Shown: positions 53,750-64,000 of the stretch, piece after piece | How the letters are laid out: the number at the start of each line of letters is the position of its first letter | How positions within the stretch are numbered: position 1 is the stretch's first letter | DNA from: Locusta migratoria | Lineage: Eukaryota > Arthropoda > Insecta > Orthoptera > Acrididae | Length of the DNA: 64,000 nucleotides | Direction of reading: 5' to 3' | Assembly: GCA_026315105.1 (NCBI GenBank) | Contig: CM048747.1 | Span: forward strand, 281,361,654-281,425,653 | Translations under genes and position numbers: made by a program | Notes under the pieces: model-generated | What the model was told of the DNA's origin: nothing | The model's input: only the letters and a program-made list of their open reading frames with translations | Databases searched by the model: none

Positions 53750-55790
53750 AAACGTATTTTATTCAGATATTGATTACAACCGTAATTTGCGTGCGATACA
53801 GTACCATATTATGCTCTCTCAACTTCCTAAATGAGATTTACATAGCGTTTACTTCGAGGCACCATAGGACATTCAAACAGTGAAAAACTCATTCTCGTTG
53901 TCCTCTAACTTGGTGTGTGATCACTTCGGCTAGCCAGTACAGTTTCAGAACACTGTGACATGGACATTATGAGGTTATCTATCACATCTTGATGCATAGG
54001 GGAGACCAGGCGAATGGCGCCTCCTTAAGGGAAACCAGTTCTTTTACGTTATTAAAAGTGTGTATCTTTCGTACAGAAAAATACTACAGTTTCGGCAGCT
54101 AATACTACTTTATTATAATTTTTTTCAGCCATATATCGTGTTAAGTTTTATTGTTAAAAATATATTGTGAAAGTATACCCAGTGGCGCTGTCACCCTAGG
54201 TTCTGTGATAATGACGCCATACATGTGAAAATCAAAACCTACACGATCAATTACAACTGTTGTAATTTACACTTATCACTCTTCTGCATTAGACAATTAG
54301 AAGGCTTCAACTACTTGTCGATGTAAAATTGGAATAAAAATACATTTTATAATTTAGGCTTCATTAAGACACCACAGAAGTTAGAAATATTGTTTTTGGC
54401 ACTTCAAAACTACTACATATTCTTCATTCTGCAAGTTCTCATTTCACGAAATGTATGAATCTGTATTACACTTCATTTTGAGTAAATTCTCCGCCAAGGC
54501 GTCATTGCCCCAGCTGCAAAATATGGCTAAGAATGTCAGTTTACAGCCTAAGATTTTATGAAACATTTTGTCAGAGACACGAAATCGAAGCAAAATATCC
54601 ACAGATTACGATAATACGAGTATTAAAAAGCACTGTCAGCCTGTAGAGGTACTAATTTCAATAAAATAAAGGCTCGAAAATTAGATACAAAACGTCGAAA
54701 GTAACAATTTGTTTCACACGATTAATACCTGTCAACAATCACGGATGGCGACCACAGGAATTAGTTCCGCGGTAGGTAACGGAGATAGAACACTGGCAAC
54801 TGTACTCGTACTGCCAACTGTTCGTCATAAAGGTGGGGTGGCGCAATTACCCAGGGTGGCACCGTTACCCTGGTCTCCCCTACTTGTCCATTCCTCCTTG
54901 AGTGTAATATCCAGCTCTGCAACCGTTGTGGGAGTTGCTGGTCTAACGGCAATGCATCTGCTAAATGCATCCCAAACATGCTCAACGGGGTTTAAGTCCT
55001 GGGAACAAGCTGACCATTCGTCCTATTCCCTCAGTTTGAAGTATGTTGTCCCAGGGCAGCTCTGTAAGGAGCAGCGTTATCGACCACCAGAAGGAATACA
55101 TCTCCTATAACACCGGCGTACGACACAACAAAATCTGGAAGGACCTCGTCTCTATACCTCTGGGCAGTCAAAACGCCTTTCTGGAGAGGTCCGTACGTCC
55201 TCCAGTGCTGACGCTTGTTCACTACCTGCACAAAAGCAGGATTGTTCCGAGTTCCACGTTCTCTCCGGCAGGTCACAAAATCTAGACTCATCTGTGAGCA
55301 GGACCTGGCGCCATTCTTTACGACTTCAATCCTGATGATCCTCCGCCCAATGTCTGCTGGTTAGACGGTATTTTGGTTTAATGGGACACACCATAGGCCT
55401 CTGTGCACAGAGAACACATTCCAAAAGGCTATTTCGGACTGTGTCGATACTGCGCGTCCTGTTGCTGCCTAGAGGACGCGATGCAGCTGAGCTGCAGTCA
55501 GCCTCCTGTCTCCATGGCCTGTTAACCAGAGATAATGTTCATCTCTTGCTCTTGTTACTTATGGACGACCTTGGCCTTGCCATCTTTTAACGCTTCCTAT
55601 TGTCTGAAATCGCGTACAGGTCCTGCAAATGACATCTTTATACACTCCTATAGCTACAGCCACCTCCCCGTGTGCCGCTTCCAACCATCCTACGGCTCTC
55701 CATGCTATAGCTTCGGGTAAGTCACGTTGTTGTTACATTTCACTAACTGCTCACTACACTGTCTGAACCCAACTGCTTGTGTAATTCGTT
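53750..55790 (-). pseudogene. Tc1-like transposase remnant with inserted element
   Basis: Minus strand: TDESRFCD-like block (about 55290), GVLTAQRYRDEVLPDFVVSY, VFLLVVDNAAPYRAAL (second catalytic Asp in VVDNA), SACSQDLNPVEHVWDAFSRC (Glu of the third motif kept) and TVAELDITLKEEWT. Here an 882-bp TA-flanked element interrupts it, after which the 3' end continues to about 53750. The N-terminal HTH part extends to about 55790. All three catalytic residues seem to survive, unlike the copies at 11530 and 38185, but frameshifts abound. Confidence 0.87.
53999..54880. mobile_element. TA-flanked TIR element nested in Tc1 remnant
   Basis: Ends GGGGAGACCAGG and CCTGGTCTCCCC, with TA on both sides (53997-53998; 54881-54882). 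Imperfect similarity continues about 11 bp further in. AT-rich interior without a transposase. Inference: non-autonomous mariner-like element. Confidence 0.85.
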
Positions 55791-58250
55791 AACTCATCAG
55801 CAACACCCTATGCAGGAGCTTTGTTATTACCACTATCGCAGTTCACGTAATGTTGTTGTCTCCACGGGTAGACTGTGAAAGTCGGCTGTCTGCCGTCTTC
55901 CCTAGGTTTTTAACTTTGTAATTTAACTAAGTTCACTAGACTGCCCTTTTTTCTAAACGAGAACCCCTTTCGTTCGGAGGCATGAGGAATAGCATTTCAT
56001 TTCATGTTTTTAAATGTTATTTTCTGTAATACTGTGTTATTATTGCTGGGATTTTATTATGCTAATAATTTATCATTGTACCTATGAATGTGGCAATATG
56101 AACGGTTTCTCTGTGACGCCACTGTCCCTGTGAAAATATGTACTTGCTTTATTCTGTATCTGCATGTATGAAAATCTTCTAGATGGGAGTCAGTGTATGT
56201 ATGAGAACTTTTGTCGTCAGCTGCTGGCTGCGCGCTTTGCATATCTGGCTGCATGTCGGTAGGTAATCATTACCAATCTCCGCTTTTGATGCTACCAAAG
56301 AGGTCCCTCACCCCTTCAAGTTGGGTTGGCAATGCCCAGTTAGCGAGCCTCGGCAAGACGCGCGAGTTTAAGGTCTCCCCACCACCTCGTTTTTCGTGGG
56401 TTTTGCCGATTTCCGGCCGCTGGCGAGGGTCTCACTGGCTGGCCGACTTAGGCATTCTGTGGCTGCACTTCGACCTGGTAAGACGTTGTGATGGTAGCGA
56501 TTCATTGTCTGGTTTGTTAGACTTCAGAATTTAGGTTCATTTTTTAAGATAAGTTTCTTCGATCATGTACGGAAATGTATACAATTTCATTTCAGTGATT
56601 TCGCATAGGTAAACACAGTGAATATGCAACTAATTCGGTTTGATGATGACTGGGAATTAGTAACCTGTGTGAGACTAGGTGGTGGTGTATGACTTCTGCT
56701 TAATTTCTTCCTTGCTTTGTGAAACGTGACTAATATGTGTGAATATTTTTATTCTGTATAGTACATGTGAAATATTATTTTCTGTTTTCTCCTTCCGCAA
56801 GTGATATGTACTCCATGTGGTCTGTTCTTAGAACAAAGCCTTCAACTACCCCTGTGTCATTTGCTATGCCCATCAGGCAAGAAATTCTGCATGTACCCTT
56901 CTAGGGGCTGCCTGCCATATTTCTTAGTTGATTTACTCCGACTCTGAATTTATTCCAGTTTTCTGATTTTTGAAGACTTCGTCCATTTGTGTGAAACCTT
57001 CCCAATCGCGTCTAAGTGCATTTCTTTAACTTCCTTATGATATCCTACACATTTCTAAGGGTTGAATGCCGTAGCTATTTTTCTTTATTTTTTAAAAATT
57101 GGATTTTTGTATTTATACTGGTTTTCGGAACCACCTGGTTCCGAACTCCGACGTCAAGGATTTATAGGTAGTCACTTGAGTTCTCACCACTACTCACATA
57201 CCAGTGCCTTACTATTTTGTATTCTTGCTTCGTAATCTATGATTTCGTTGTTTTTCGTTAAGCACTTCGTCTTCATTGGGGTGCGAATACGTAAAGTAGC
57301 AGACACGTGCCGTGTGTCTCAGTAAGCTGGCATCCTCACGGTTTAATTTAAATGGAAATTAATCTCGCAACTATCTCGTACCATCTCAAGTAAAGAAAGA
57401 CAGACCAGATCCACCTACGAAGTTTATTTTTTCTTGTGTTGTGTAGTATATCCTGGTTCGCTGAATTTCGCCTACGATAGCGGCTCCTGCTTCTGCTTCG
57501 TATCAGCACGCTGAGTTGGGTGAGTTTCGTTTTGCTTAGCGCGTGTGAGTAGCTGAATGCCTGTTGATTGTAAATCCCTTCCCTGACGATGTTCAGTGCC
57601 TATTTTATTGTATAACAATATTGGTGCCCCCATTTGCTCATGTTTGAACTGAATAAATAATTTATTGTCAGTATAATTTTATTCTATTTATGAATGTTAG
57701 TTAATGAATACCCTCCCTTTTTTATTTAATGTTGTTTTTCACCAGTGCTGGGAACAAACTCAGATGCAAATTATCATGTTTTAATTCCGTGGCGCCATAA
57801 ATGTTTTCACAGCCACCTTCATGAAATGGTGTAGTTCAGAGTGGCTGGTATATTAATGATTGTGTGTAATTCTCGTGATCTACGACATATGTCTCTTTAA
57901 AGTTTGAGTCAGTACTAAATTCTGGACCAGGGAACAAGATTCTGTTTCAGGAAGTAGTCAGTAGTTTACGGGAATCCTTTAGCTGGTTTACGGCCAGAGT
58001 TATATGTTTAAAGTAAGCTTTTAACTGGCTCCCCTCATCTAGAGTTAATTTTACAATTAACGATGGTCTTTCAACTGGTAGGTCACAGACTCACCACCTA
58101 CTACAAAGACACCGCCGTCTGTACGAACTCGTCCCTAAGGGCTGTCGAAACAGATGTGCATACCACCGCTTTAAATTGGAAAGCACCTACTCGTAAGACG
58201 ACGCGGCTGCGAATATATCATTTCATTATATGGTCGTTTTTTCAGGCCAA
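55791..58250. other. Long stretch without recognisable element or gene
   Basis: I searched for TIRs, tRNA-like parts, RT and transposase motifs and LTR-like repeats and found none that I trust. A 107-codon plus-strand ORF (56211-56534) covers a GC-richer patch with a donor-like CCTGGTAAG at 56475. AATAAA occurs at 57651. These could belong to a host gene's untranslated part or an unknown retroelement. I would not call either. Confidence 0.35.
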
Positions 58251-58261
58251 TAGTCAGTACT

Positions 58262-58462
58262 AAAAATGTTCAAATGTTTGTAGAACTTTTGGGACTTAAC
58301 TATGGGGTCATCAGTCCCTAAGTTTACAAACTACTGACGAACTAGCTAAGACTAAGGACGGCACAAATATCAATGCCCGAGGGGGGATTCGAACCCCCGA
58401 CCGTAGTGGCCGTGCAGACCGTGACTGGAGCGCCTCAGTCCCCTCGGCCACCGCGGCCGGCT
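58262..58462 (-). mobile_element. SINE type A
   Basis: Complete with intact A and B boxes; 11-bp duplication with one mismatch (TAGTCAGTACT 58251-58261; TAGTCAATACT 58463-58473). Confidence 0.95.
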
Positions 58463-58829
58463 TAGTCAATACTGTTAGAAAAGAGATAATTATAAGCGGC
58501 TAGAACGCGGTTGTAGGAAAATCAATAAAAGGGAGGGTGGTGGGAGGATCTGGATTCGACACTAAGAATTAAAGAGGAGGAAGAATAATTGAGTTCCACA
58601 AAACATTTCAGATGGTTACAGTGAATATTCAAGTATCAAAAGAGAAGGAGGTATAGTTGAAAAAAAGTAAACACATAGATTCTATTTGGATTATATCATG
58701 TCCTAATGGAGATTTTGTACAGTGATATTAAAAAAGTAGAAGATTGACATAAAAATGATCTACCGAATATTAACGTGTTCTATGAAATATTTCCAATTAG
58801 TTCCACGCAATAGCTGTAAAAAAAGTTAT

Positions 58830-59450
58830 GGACCATTCTTCTTCACGAAGAAAACTGAATACACTGAGCTACCTAGACAAACTTCAATAATGGTTATTTC
58901 CTCAACATGAAGAAGGTTCAGATTATTTCATCTTTATGGCCCATCTCGTGGTGCCCCGCCTCATTTCTCTACTCACGTCCAGAAGTTACCAGAATGACAT
59001 TATTCCAGCACGTTTGATTGGACGACGAGCAGCAGCCACATAGATTTCCGGACCTACCACCTTGTGACTCATCTGTGGGATTACATAAAGCTGTAAGGGA
59101 TTGGCCGCGGGGTCAGAGGCACTATGTTACGGATTTCGCGGCCGCTGGCCTTGGAGGCTAGAGTCCTCTCTCGGGCGTGGGCGAGTGTCGTCTTTAGTTA
59201 CTCTAAGTATTTCGTTAGTGTAGGGAACGATGATCACATTAGTTTTGCCCATTGGATCCACAACATTTCAACACTGATTACATAAAATTTCGCTTGTATG
59301 ACTGACATTCTTGTAAGTGTGCGACATCGACTTGCTGAAGCTGTGAATTAAATAACGAGAGACCAGCCGCTTCGTGCATTGTTAGAAATGAAGCAAGGTT
59401 TTGATATTCGTCGTGTAACACATGGTGCCCATATTGTAGACCTTTTTCCG
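58830..59450 (+). pseudogene. Mariner-type transposase remnant, split by a SINE
   Basis: Plus-strand pieces: WLFPQHEEGSDYFIF, then in another frame GPSRGAPPHFSTHVQKLPE (the QDGAPPHF block; the catalytic Asp is Arg), and a degraded SPDL...LWDYIK block ending at the SINE. After it come RHRLAEAVN, LLEMKQGFDIRRVTHGAHIV, the C-terminal RxxYRxDVCRVTxGAHIE pattern. Frameshifts and stops throughout. Confidence 0.75.
59090..59275 (+). mobile_element. SINE type C in mariner remnant
   Basis: Head GGCCGCGGGGTCAGAGGCAC, GGATTTCGCGGCCGCTGGCC, B-box region TAGAGTCCTC, body CTCTCGGGCGTGG and tail GTAGGGAACGATGATCACAT...CATTTCAACA. Perfect 11-bp duplication GATTACATAAA (59079-59089; 59276-59286). Confidence 0.93.
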
Positions 59451-60708
59451 GGAACGTTGGAATTGTTTATATTATTCGTAGCTTGGACGCAATAAATGTT
59501 TGAAAACCGTTCCTTTGTTAATAGCTCTGTATTATAAACCGTACTACGGATCCGAAGTTCGGCAGAATTTGGTAATTATGAAGAATATGCCGAAGTTTAA
59601 GATAATCGTCCTCAATAATCACTGACGATGAAAATGGTGTATCAAATTAATGATGAAATATTTTATGATTCTAAAATTGCTTCAATAATCTCTAGATGTT
59701 GTTAGTAGATCATTTAGTAGATTATTTATTGTCAATTCACAACATGTTTCATGCTTAGCTCATTATTTGGTGACCTATATTTAGTTTTTAGTCTAAAAAA
59801 ATAATAACAATAAAAATTAATGATGAATGGTGATATACGTAAATCTGTATAAAATGTCATTTAAATGTTAGAATGATTGAATTAAAATGGTAGAATAGAT
59901 TAGAATAGATACAGACAGCATATTTATGGCAAGGTGAATAACGAAATATCCCTAGAAACAAATAATAAAACCATGCGCCGGGGTGGACGGTTGGAATGTG
60001 CCTTCAAACGCACCTTTAATGAAATCACTCTGTTGAGTTAATGTGTTTATCAGTTCTTGCAAAGAGTGTAAAGAGCTGAGTTTGAATTTCCAAATGCGTA
60101 TACGTTCTTCCATGTTAGATGTTCCCCAAATTCGTTTTTGTTATTTTGAACGTCCTGTCTGCAGGATCTACGTAGATTTTTTATATATTGTCGGTAATGT
60201 CATTGGTCTTAAAGCCTATACACAAACTGATATCGTAAACTCTATATGCAAGTTGGTGTTTCTAAATTGTCAAGCAATATTTTCTGAAACGCATTCTTTA
60301 TAATTCATGGACATGAACACCATTTTCACTTTTTAGTGTACTGCCATCGTTTTCCCATTGTTGTCTTTTATTCGTCTGTAGTAATTTTGTTACTCTTGAG
60401 GATGGATAACGGTCGCTTACTGAAACTATTTTTACGTTAGCGATATCTTTGTTCCTCTCATGCTCGCTTAATAGTTTTTTTTTTAACCATCACTCTTTTA
60501 GCAACGCCAACATTTTGAATGAGTAATCATATGCTCACAGTTAGGTTTCTTTTACGCTCTAAAGTCTGCTCGCCTCTGTTTCTGTGATGTCTAGACTGTT
60601 GAAGACTCCTTTAATTTAGTGCTCACCTGCAAACCTGGTTTCTGGGTGTATAGTACTCATTTTATCCGCTTTATTGTTAACATTACTTCGATTTCTTTTT
60701 ACTAACTA
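59451..60708. other. AT-rich, unassigned
   Basis: Around 60398-60432 is CTTGAGGATGGATAACGG...CTGAAACTATT, faintly like a decayed hammerhead layout. No gene seen. Confidence 0.35.
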
Positions 60709-61355
60709 AGTGATGTTGTCGCGTCGCTACTCGCCACAACGCGGCGGTCTACACAAGTCGCCACACAACTACAAGAAGAGGCGATAAGGAGCCCGATAGT
60801 ACTTGGGCCACCAGGGGCGACCGCAGTCTCGATATCTGCGATTAATACGCAACAAGTTCAAAACGTCCTAGTTGCCAGATTTTGTGTTTCTCCTGTGTTG
60901 TAAGTTCGAAAGGTAACCAGCAAGGATATGAACAAGATCTGTAACTAAAAGAATTTATTAGACCACATGAACATTATTAATACCATTAAATAAATTCTTA
61001 ACTTGATGAGCTTGTGATGGTACAAAGTTTTTTTTAACTAATACATAGTTCTGCTAGGTAATAGAAATCTGTTCCGGCTTATGCATAGACAGACTGCTGG
61101 CCCTAGTCGATGGAACTCCTGAATCGTGACTGTCGTGAACTCCTGGAAATGTCCCGTGCTGTCAGTCGTTGCTGTGGTGAGCCGCCATATCTAGCTGGGC
61201 CCCTTTCTTCCTTCTGGCCAGCGCTCAAGGCAAGCTGAGAGGTACCGAGACCACAGGCGCCCCCGGCGGCCGAAGTACTATGGAGCGACTTATCGCCTCT
61301 TCTTGTAGTTTGACTTGCGTAGACAGTCGGCGTTGTGGCGATAGCGACATCATCA
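60709..61355. mobile_element. TIR element of about 650 bp, GC-rich ends
   Basis: The left 120 bp (GATGTTGTCGCGTCGCTACTC ... AAGAAGAGGCGATAAG ... AGTACTTGGGCC) recurs inverted at 61220-61355 with moderate divergence. The interior is AT-rich and noncoding. The 93-codon minus ORF at the right end only reflects the GC-rich arm. Superfamily unknown. Confidence 0.65.
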
Positions 61356-62504
61356 TAGAGCGGTAATACAAGACAGTTGAACATTACAAGGTTGTTGGTG
61401 GAAAAAAATGTACTCTAAATGTGTAAAACTCACGACCATAACATAGCCTCGGGTATTTCCCTTGACTGGCCTTTCAGGTTGTCATAGCATAACGTCAGTT
61501 CTAGAAGGTACGTAAATTCAATTATTTCTGCTGTAGCCAGTTTTTGTGTTATATAAGTTTGCTCGTAATTATTTCTAATGTCTTGCGGATATGCACGTTA
61601 GCGACGGGAGGGGGAGGGGACGAGGTTCATGTTCCGGCTACGAAGCAGGGAATCAAAATGATCGGTGGGTATGAGTGGTGGTAGGCATATGCTATTATTA
61701 GCGCCTCCAGAAACTTCTATCTAATTACGTTTGTTTAAAGTACAGTACATGTCTGAGTCCTCTCTGACAAAATCGCAGCGACCTGTTTTCATAGCGCGGT
61801 GCCACAGAATGTCAGAGTCAGTTTCCGCGTTAACAATATGTACACAGACTGCAGACCTGTTACCTATAAACAAACAGTATTATTTAACTTTATTTTCTCG
61901 GCGTGGTGCAACTTAGTAAGCTACCATAAACGCGCAAATAATTAAACGCTTTGAAACGAGAAAAATAAATAATTCTACACAATTGCTGGAAATTTTACCT
62001 AAATGCAAGATGTTTGTGAAACAAACTAGTTTTCAAATTTACGTTTCAGTGGGTGTCTAATAATATGTGCAATTAAATTTAATTTATCCACCGGGTTGTC
62101 ACTGGGTCGTAGTTCGGGCAGAGGCGGTTTCGAATCCGTGACAAGGCATCTAGCTTTTCATCACTGTTTTTTCTAAATGGAGTGAAGCTAACACAGCGAA
62201 TTTCAGAGAATAGCATGGGGTGATTTCCGTGTACATATTTGTCGCGTGAGATGATTTACCCCGTTGCCAATAACCTCGTACTCGATGGGACTTTGATCCT
62301 AAGTCAACTACAGTACATAGCTGTCAGTTGACCTGCTTATAATTTATCTCCGAACACAAAGGAGTTCATGACCCTGACGTACGTACAATTAATTCAAGTG
62401 TAAGACCAAAGGTGGTTTAGAAATCAATGAAAAACGCGCGAAGCATTTTAGACACGCAGTGAGTATTACAATGCTTTATCTCCGTTTTAAATTGCTATGG
62501 CATC
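61356..62504. other. Unassigned
   Basis: Nothing recognised. Confidence 0.4.
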
Positions 62505-62515
62505 GATTACAGGGA

Positions 62516-62693
62516 GCCGCGGTGGAGTAGCCGAGCGGCCTAAGGCGCCTCGCTGCGGAGCGCGCGGTTGCTCACCGTCGGAGGGTTCAGTCCTTCCTGG
62601 GGCATGGGTTTGTGTGTTGTCCTTAGGTCACTTTACCATAGTTTAAGTAGTGACCACGCAGTTTGGTCCGATAGATTTACAAGCATTTGATTT
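62516..62693 (+). mobile_element. SINE type B
   Basis: Starts GCCGCGGTGGAGTAGCCGAG; the B box has a base shift (GGGTTCAGTCC). Perfect 11-bp duplication GATTACAGGGA (62505-62515; 62694-62704). Confidence 0.95.
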
Positions 62694-62704
62694 GATTACA
62701 GGGA

Positions 62705-63630
62705 AATTTGATTAAGCGGCTGCATAATTATGATGGCTATCTTGTTTGATATAGGCAGCTTCCGGGCTTCATTACGGAATTACTCTCCACTGAAAGTCCA
62801 TAACCCCCTACCACATTACGGACGATATTAGTGTTAGATTGCCTAACACCCCCATAAATGACAGTTGGATTCCAATCAGCTACTGATTATAACGAAAATA
62901 AGGAGTGTTTTCTTTCGAAATCCAATCAGAAAATCGTGGGAGTTGTAACTGAAAACAAATTTTATAACGGCTCTTGTTAAATAACGATATAAAATTGTTG
63001 ACCACCATTAAAAACCACTAAGTTAAAAACGTACAAAAGACAGCAATAGCTCTTTACGATACCCGTATAGGTTAAGTAAATTTTTTTGGTCTCTCGAAAT
63101 CACAACAAAATAGCTATTATAAATAAAGGTCTTCGTGTACACACACAAATGTGTGGATTTATACTTTTCATCTGCTGTTTAGTACCATTAAAAAATCTTA
63201 ACAACAACAACAACGTAATTTTGTGCATAGTAATGAAAAATTTCTAGCCTCATCAAATGTGAAATTTCTTGTTTAAGATCACCAGTAACATTTTGTCTTT
63301 GATATTAAGCACGGTATGAATAGATTCGTACAATGCAAAAGGTCAGCAAAACTAATTAAGGTGTGCCCTTTATGACATGCGAGACAACGAGGTCTCCGCC
63401 CTCACAATCCATTAGTGATCGATCGACAAGAGCATTAGAGAGCCTAGGACACTATCTACTCGTATGCATATAAAACGTTTGTCGTAAATCACCTGGTGCA
63501 AGTGCGGTAGTCAAATATGAGTAAGATTAGTATACTACATATATTACTCATCAAAACGTGCGCAACCATATTTCATTTCGCAATGCACAGGGACACAAAA
63601 GTAGACGTATAGAAAGATATGTGGAACAAA
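62705..63630. other. AT-rich, unassigned
   Basis: Nothing recognised. Confidence 0.4.
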
Positions 63631-63635
63631 AAGTG

Positions 63636-63790
63636 CATGTCAATTTATGTGGACTCCAAGAAAGCCTACGTTTCAATAGACCGCGAAGTAATTCTAAGCC
63701 AGTGTAACAAATTCTAGGCTAACCTTAAAGTGCTGACATTAATTACAACCATGCAGACGCTACAGACCTCAAGGTATGCCTCCTCTAACA
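63636..63790 (+). pseudogene. Possible non-LTR RT fragment
   Basis: One plus-strand frame reads YVDSKKAYVSIDREVILSQC, like the FVDFKKAYDSIDRExLW block of LINE reverse transcriptases, with Val in place of the motif's second Asp. About 20 more residues follow in frame with one stop. A single motif in decayed sequence, so tentative. The window ends soon after. Confidence 0.45.
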
Positions 63791-64000
63791 TTATCTTCCT
63801 GATCTTTTCTCCAGATACATGCGGGGGAAAGCAGTATATTTGTTGAGTCCTCAAGAAGGTTTTGTAATCGAAATTTTGACAGAGACTCGTGCCACAGCAC
63901 AAAACGTCTTGCACCGTCTGACATGAAAGTTTTCCCATCATTTTAAATGGTAGTGCTGCAGATAAGATGGATAGGTCGCAAAACATTTTACAGGTCATAC

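Noticed and set aside
57601..57640. LTR retrotransposon primer-binding site (TGGTGCCCCC)
   Set aside because: No paired LTRs, polypurine tract, gag or pol nearby.

Overview
The window looks like intergenic DNA from a large, repeat-rich insect genome. Its tRNA-derived SINE families, Tc1/mariner remnants, RTE-type LINE fragments and Penelope-like elements are the kinds found in locusts and grasshoppers, so an orthopteran is my best guess (inference from recognised families, no search run). I see no intact host protein-coding gene, no true tRNA or rRNA gene and no CRISPR array. Nearly all recognisable coding sequence is decayed transposon sequence with stops, frameshifts and nested insertions.

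Layout. 1-8.3 kb: a TA-flanked palindromic MITE, microsatellites, a LINE 3' remnant, a Penelope C-terminal fragment, a hammerhead-like motif, a GC-rich patch, a SINE carrying CA/GA repeats and a Helitron-like block ending in CTAGT. 9-12.2 kb: a Tc1-like element with matching TIRs and a DD34E transposase split by a SINE, a twin-tRNA-like retroposon and a second Tc1 remnant on the minus strand. 12.5-17 kb: an internally deleted palindromic mariner-type element, a CpG-rich block, a 62-nt T tract and a palindromic retroposon. 17.9-23.2 kb: an antisense RTE reverse transcriptase split by two retroposons, a DUF7869-like transposon ORF split by a SINE, and Penelope 5' sequence. 25.8-35.6 kb: a full-length SINE, a Helitron end with textbook hairpin, a LINE split by a palindromic retroposon, a ~200-bp satellite-like array invaded by a TIR element, RTE and RT remnants, and a degenerate ~135-bp tandem array. 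36-42.7 kb: a LINE RT, a Tc1 remnant, an RTE 3' end split by retroposons, a Penelope GIY-YIG element with inverted terminal repeats, and a GC-rich palindrome with two TGACGTCA sites. 43-53.6 kb: mariner-type transposases, many SINEs, a poly(A)-only insertion with target-site duplication, a CpG-rich TATA-box region, another palindromic retroposon, a Helitron, and a Penelope 3' end hit by a SINE that was itself hit by another SINE. 53.7-64 kb: a Tc1 remnant carrying an 882-bp TA-flanked element, a long stretch I cannot assign, a mariner remnant split by a SINE, a 650-bp TIR element and a final RT-like fragment.

Main observation. At least six unrelated-looking repeats here share one design: a CUGANGA-like box, one extra base, a short stem-loop, then GAAA followed by a tiny self-complementary stem III (ACCGGU, ACCUAGGU, ACGCGU, ACGU) and a cleavable-type base. 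That is the layout of short-stem-III, dimer-forming hammerhead ribozymes. Three of the motifs are in or next to recognisable Penelope sequence. Several others are in ORF-less palindromes flanked by 10-15 bp target-site duplications. This suggests a family of small, palindromic, ribozyme-bearing retroposons mobilised by Penelope-type or LINE machinery. All coordinates of decayed elements are approximate unless TIRs or target-site duplications fix them.
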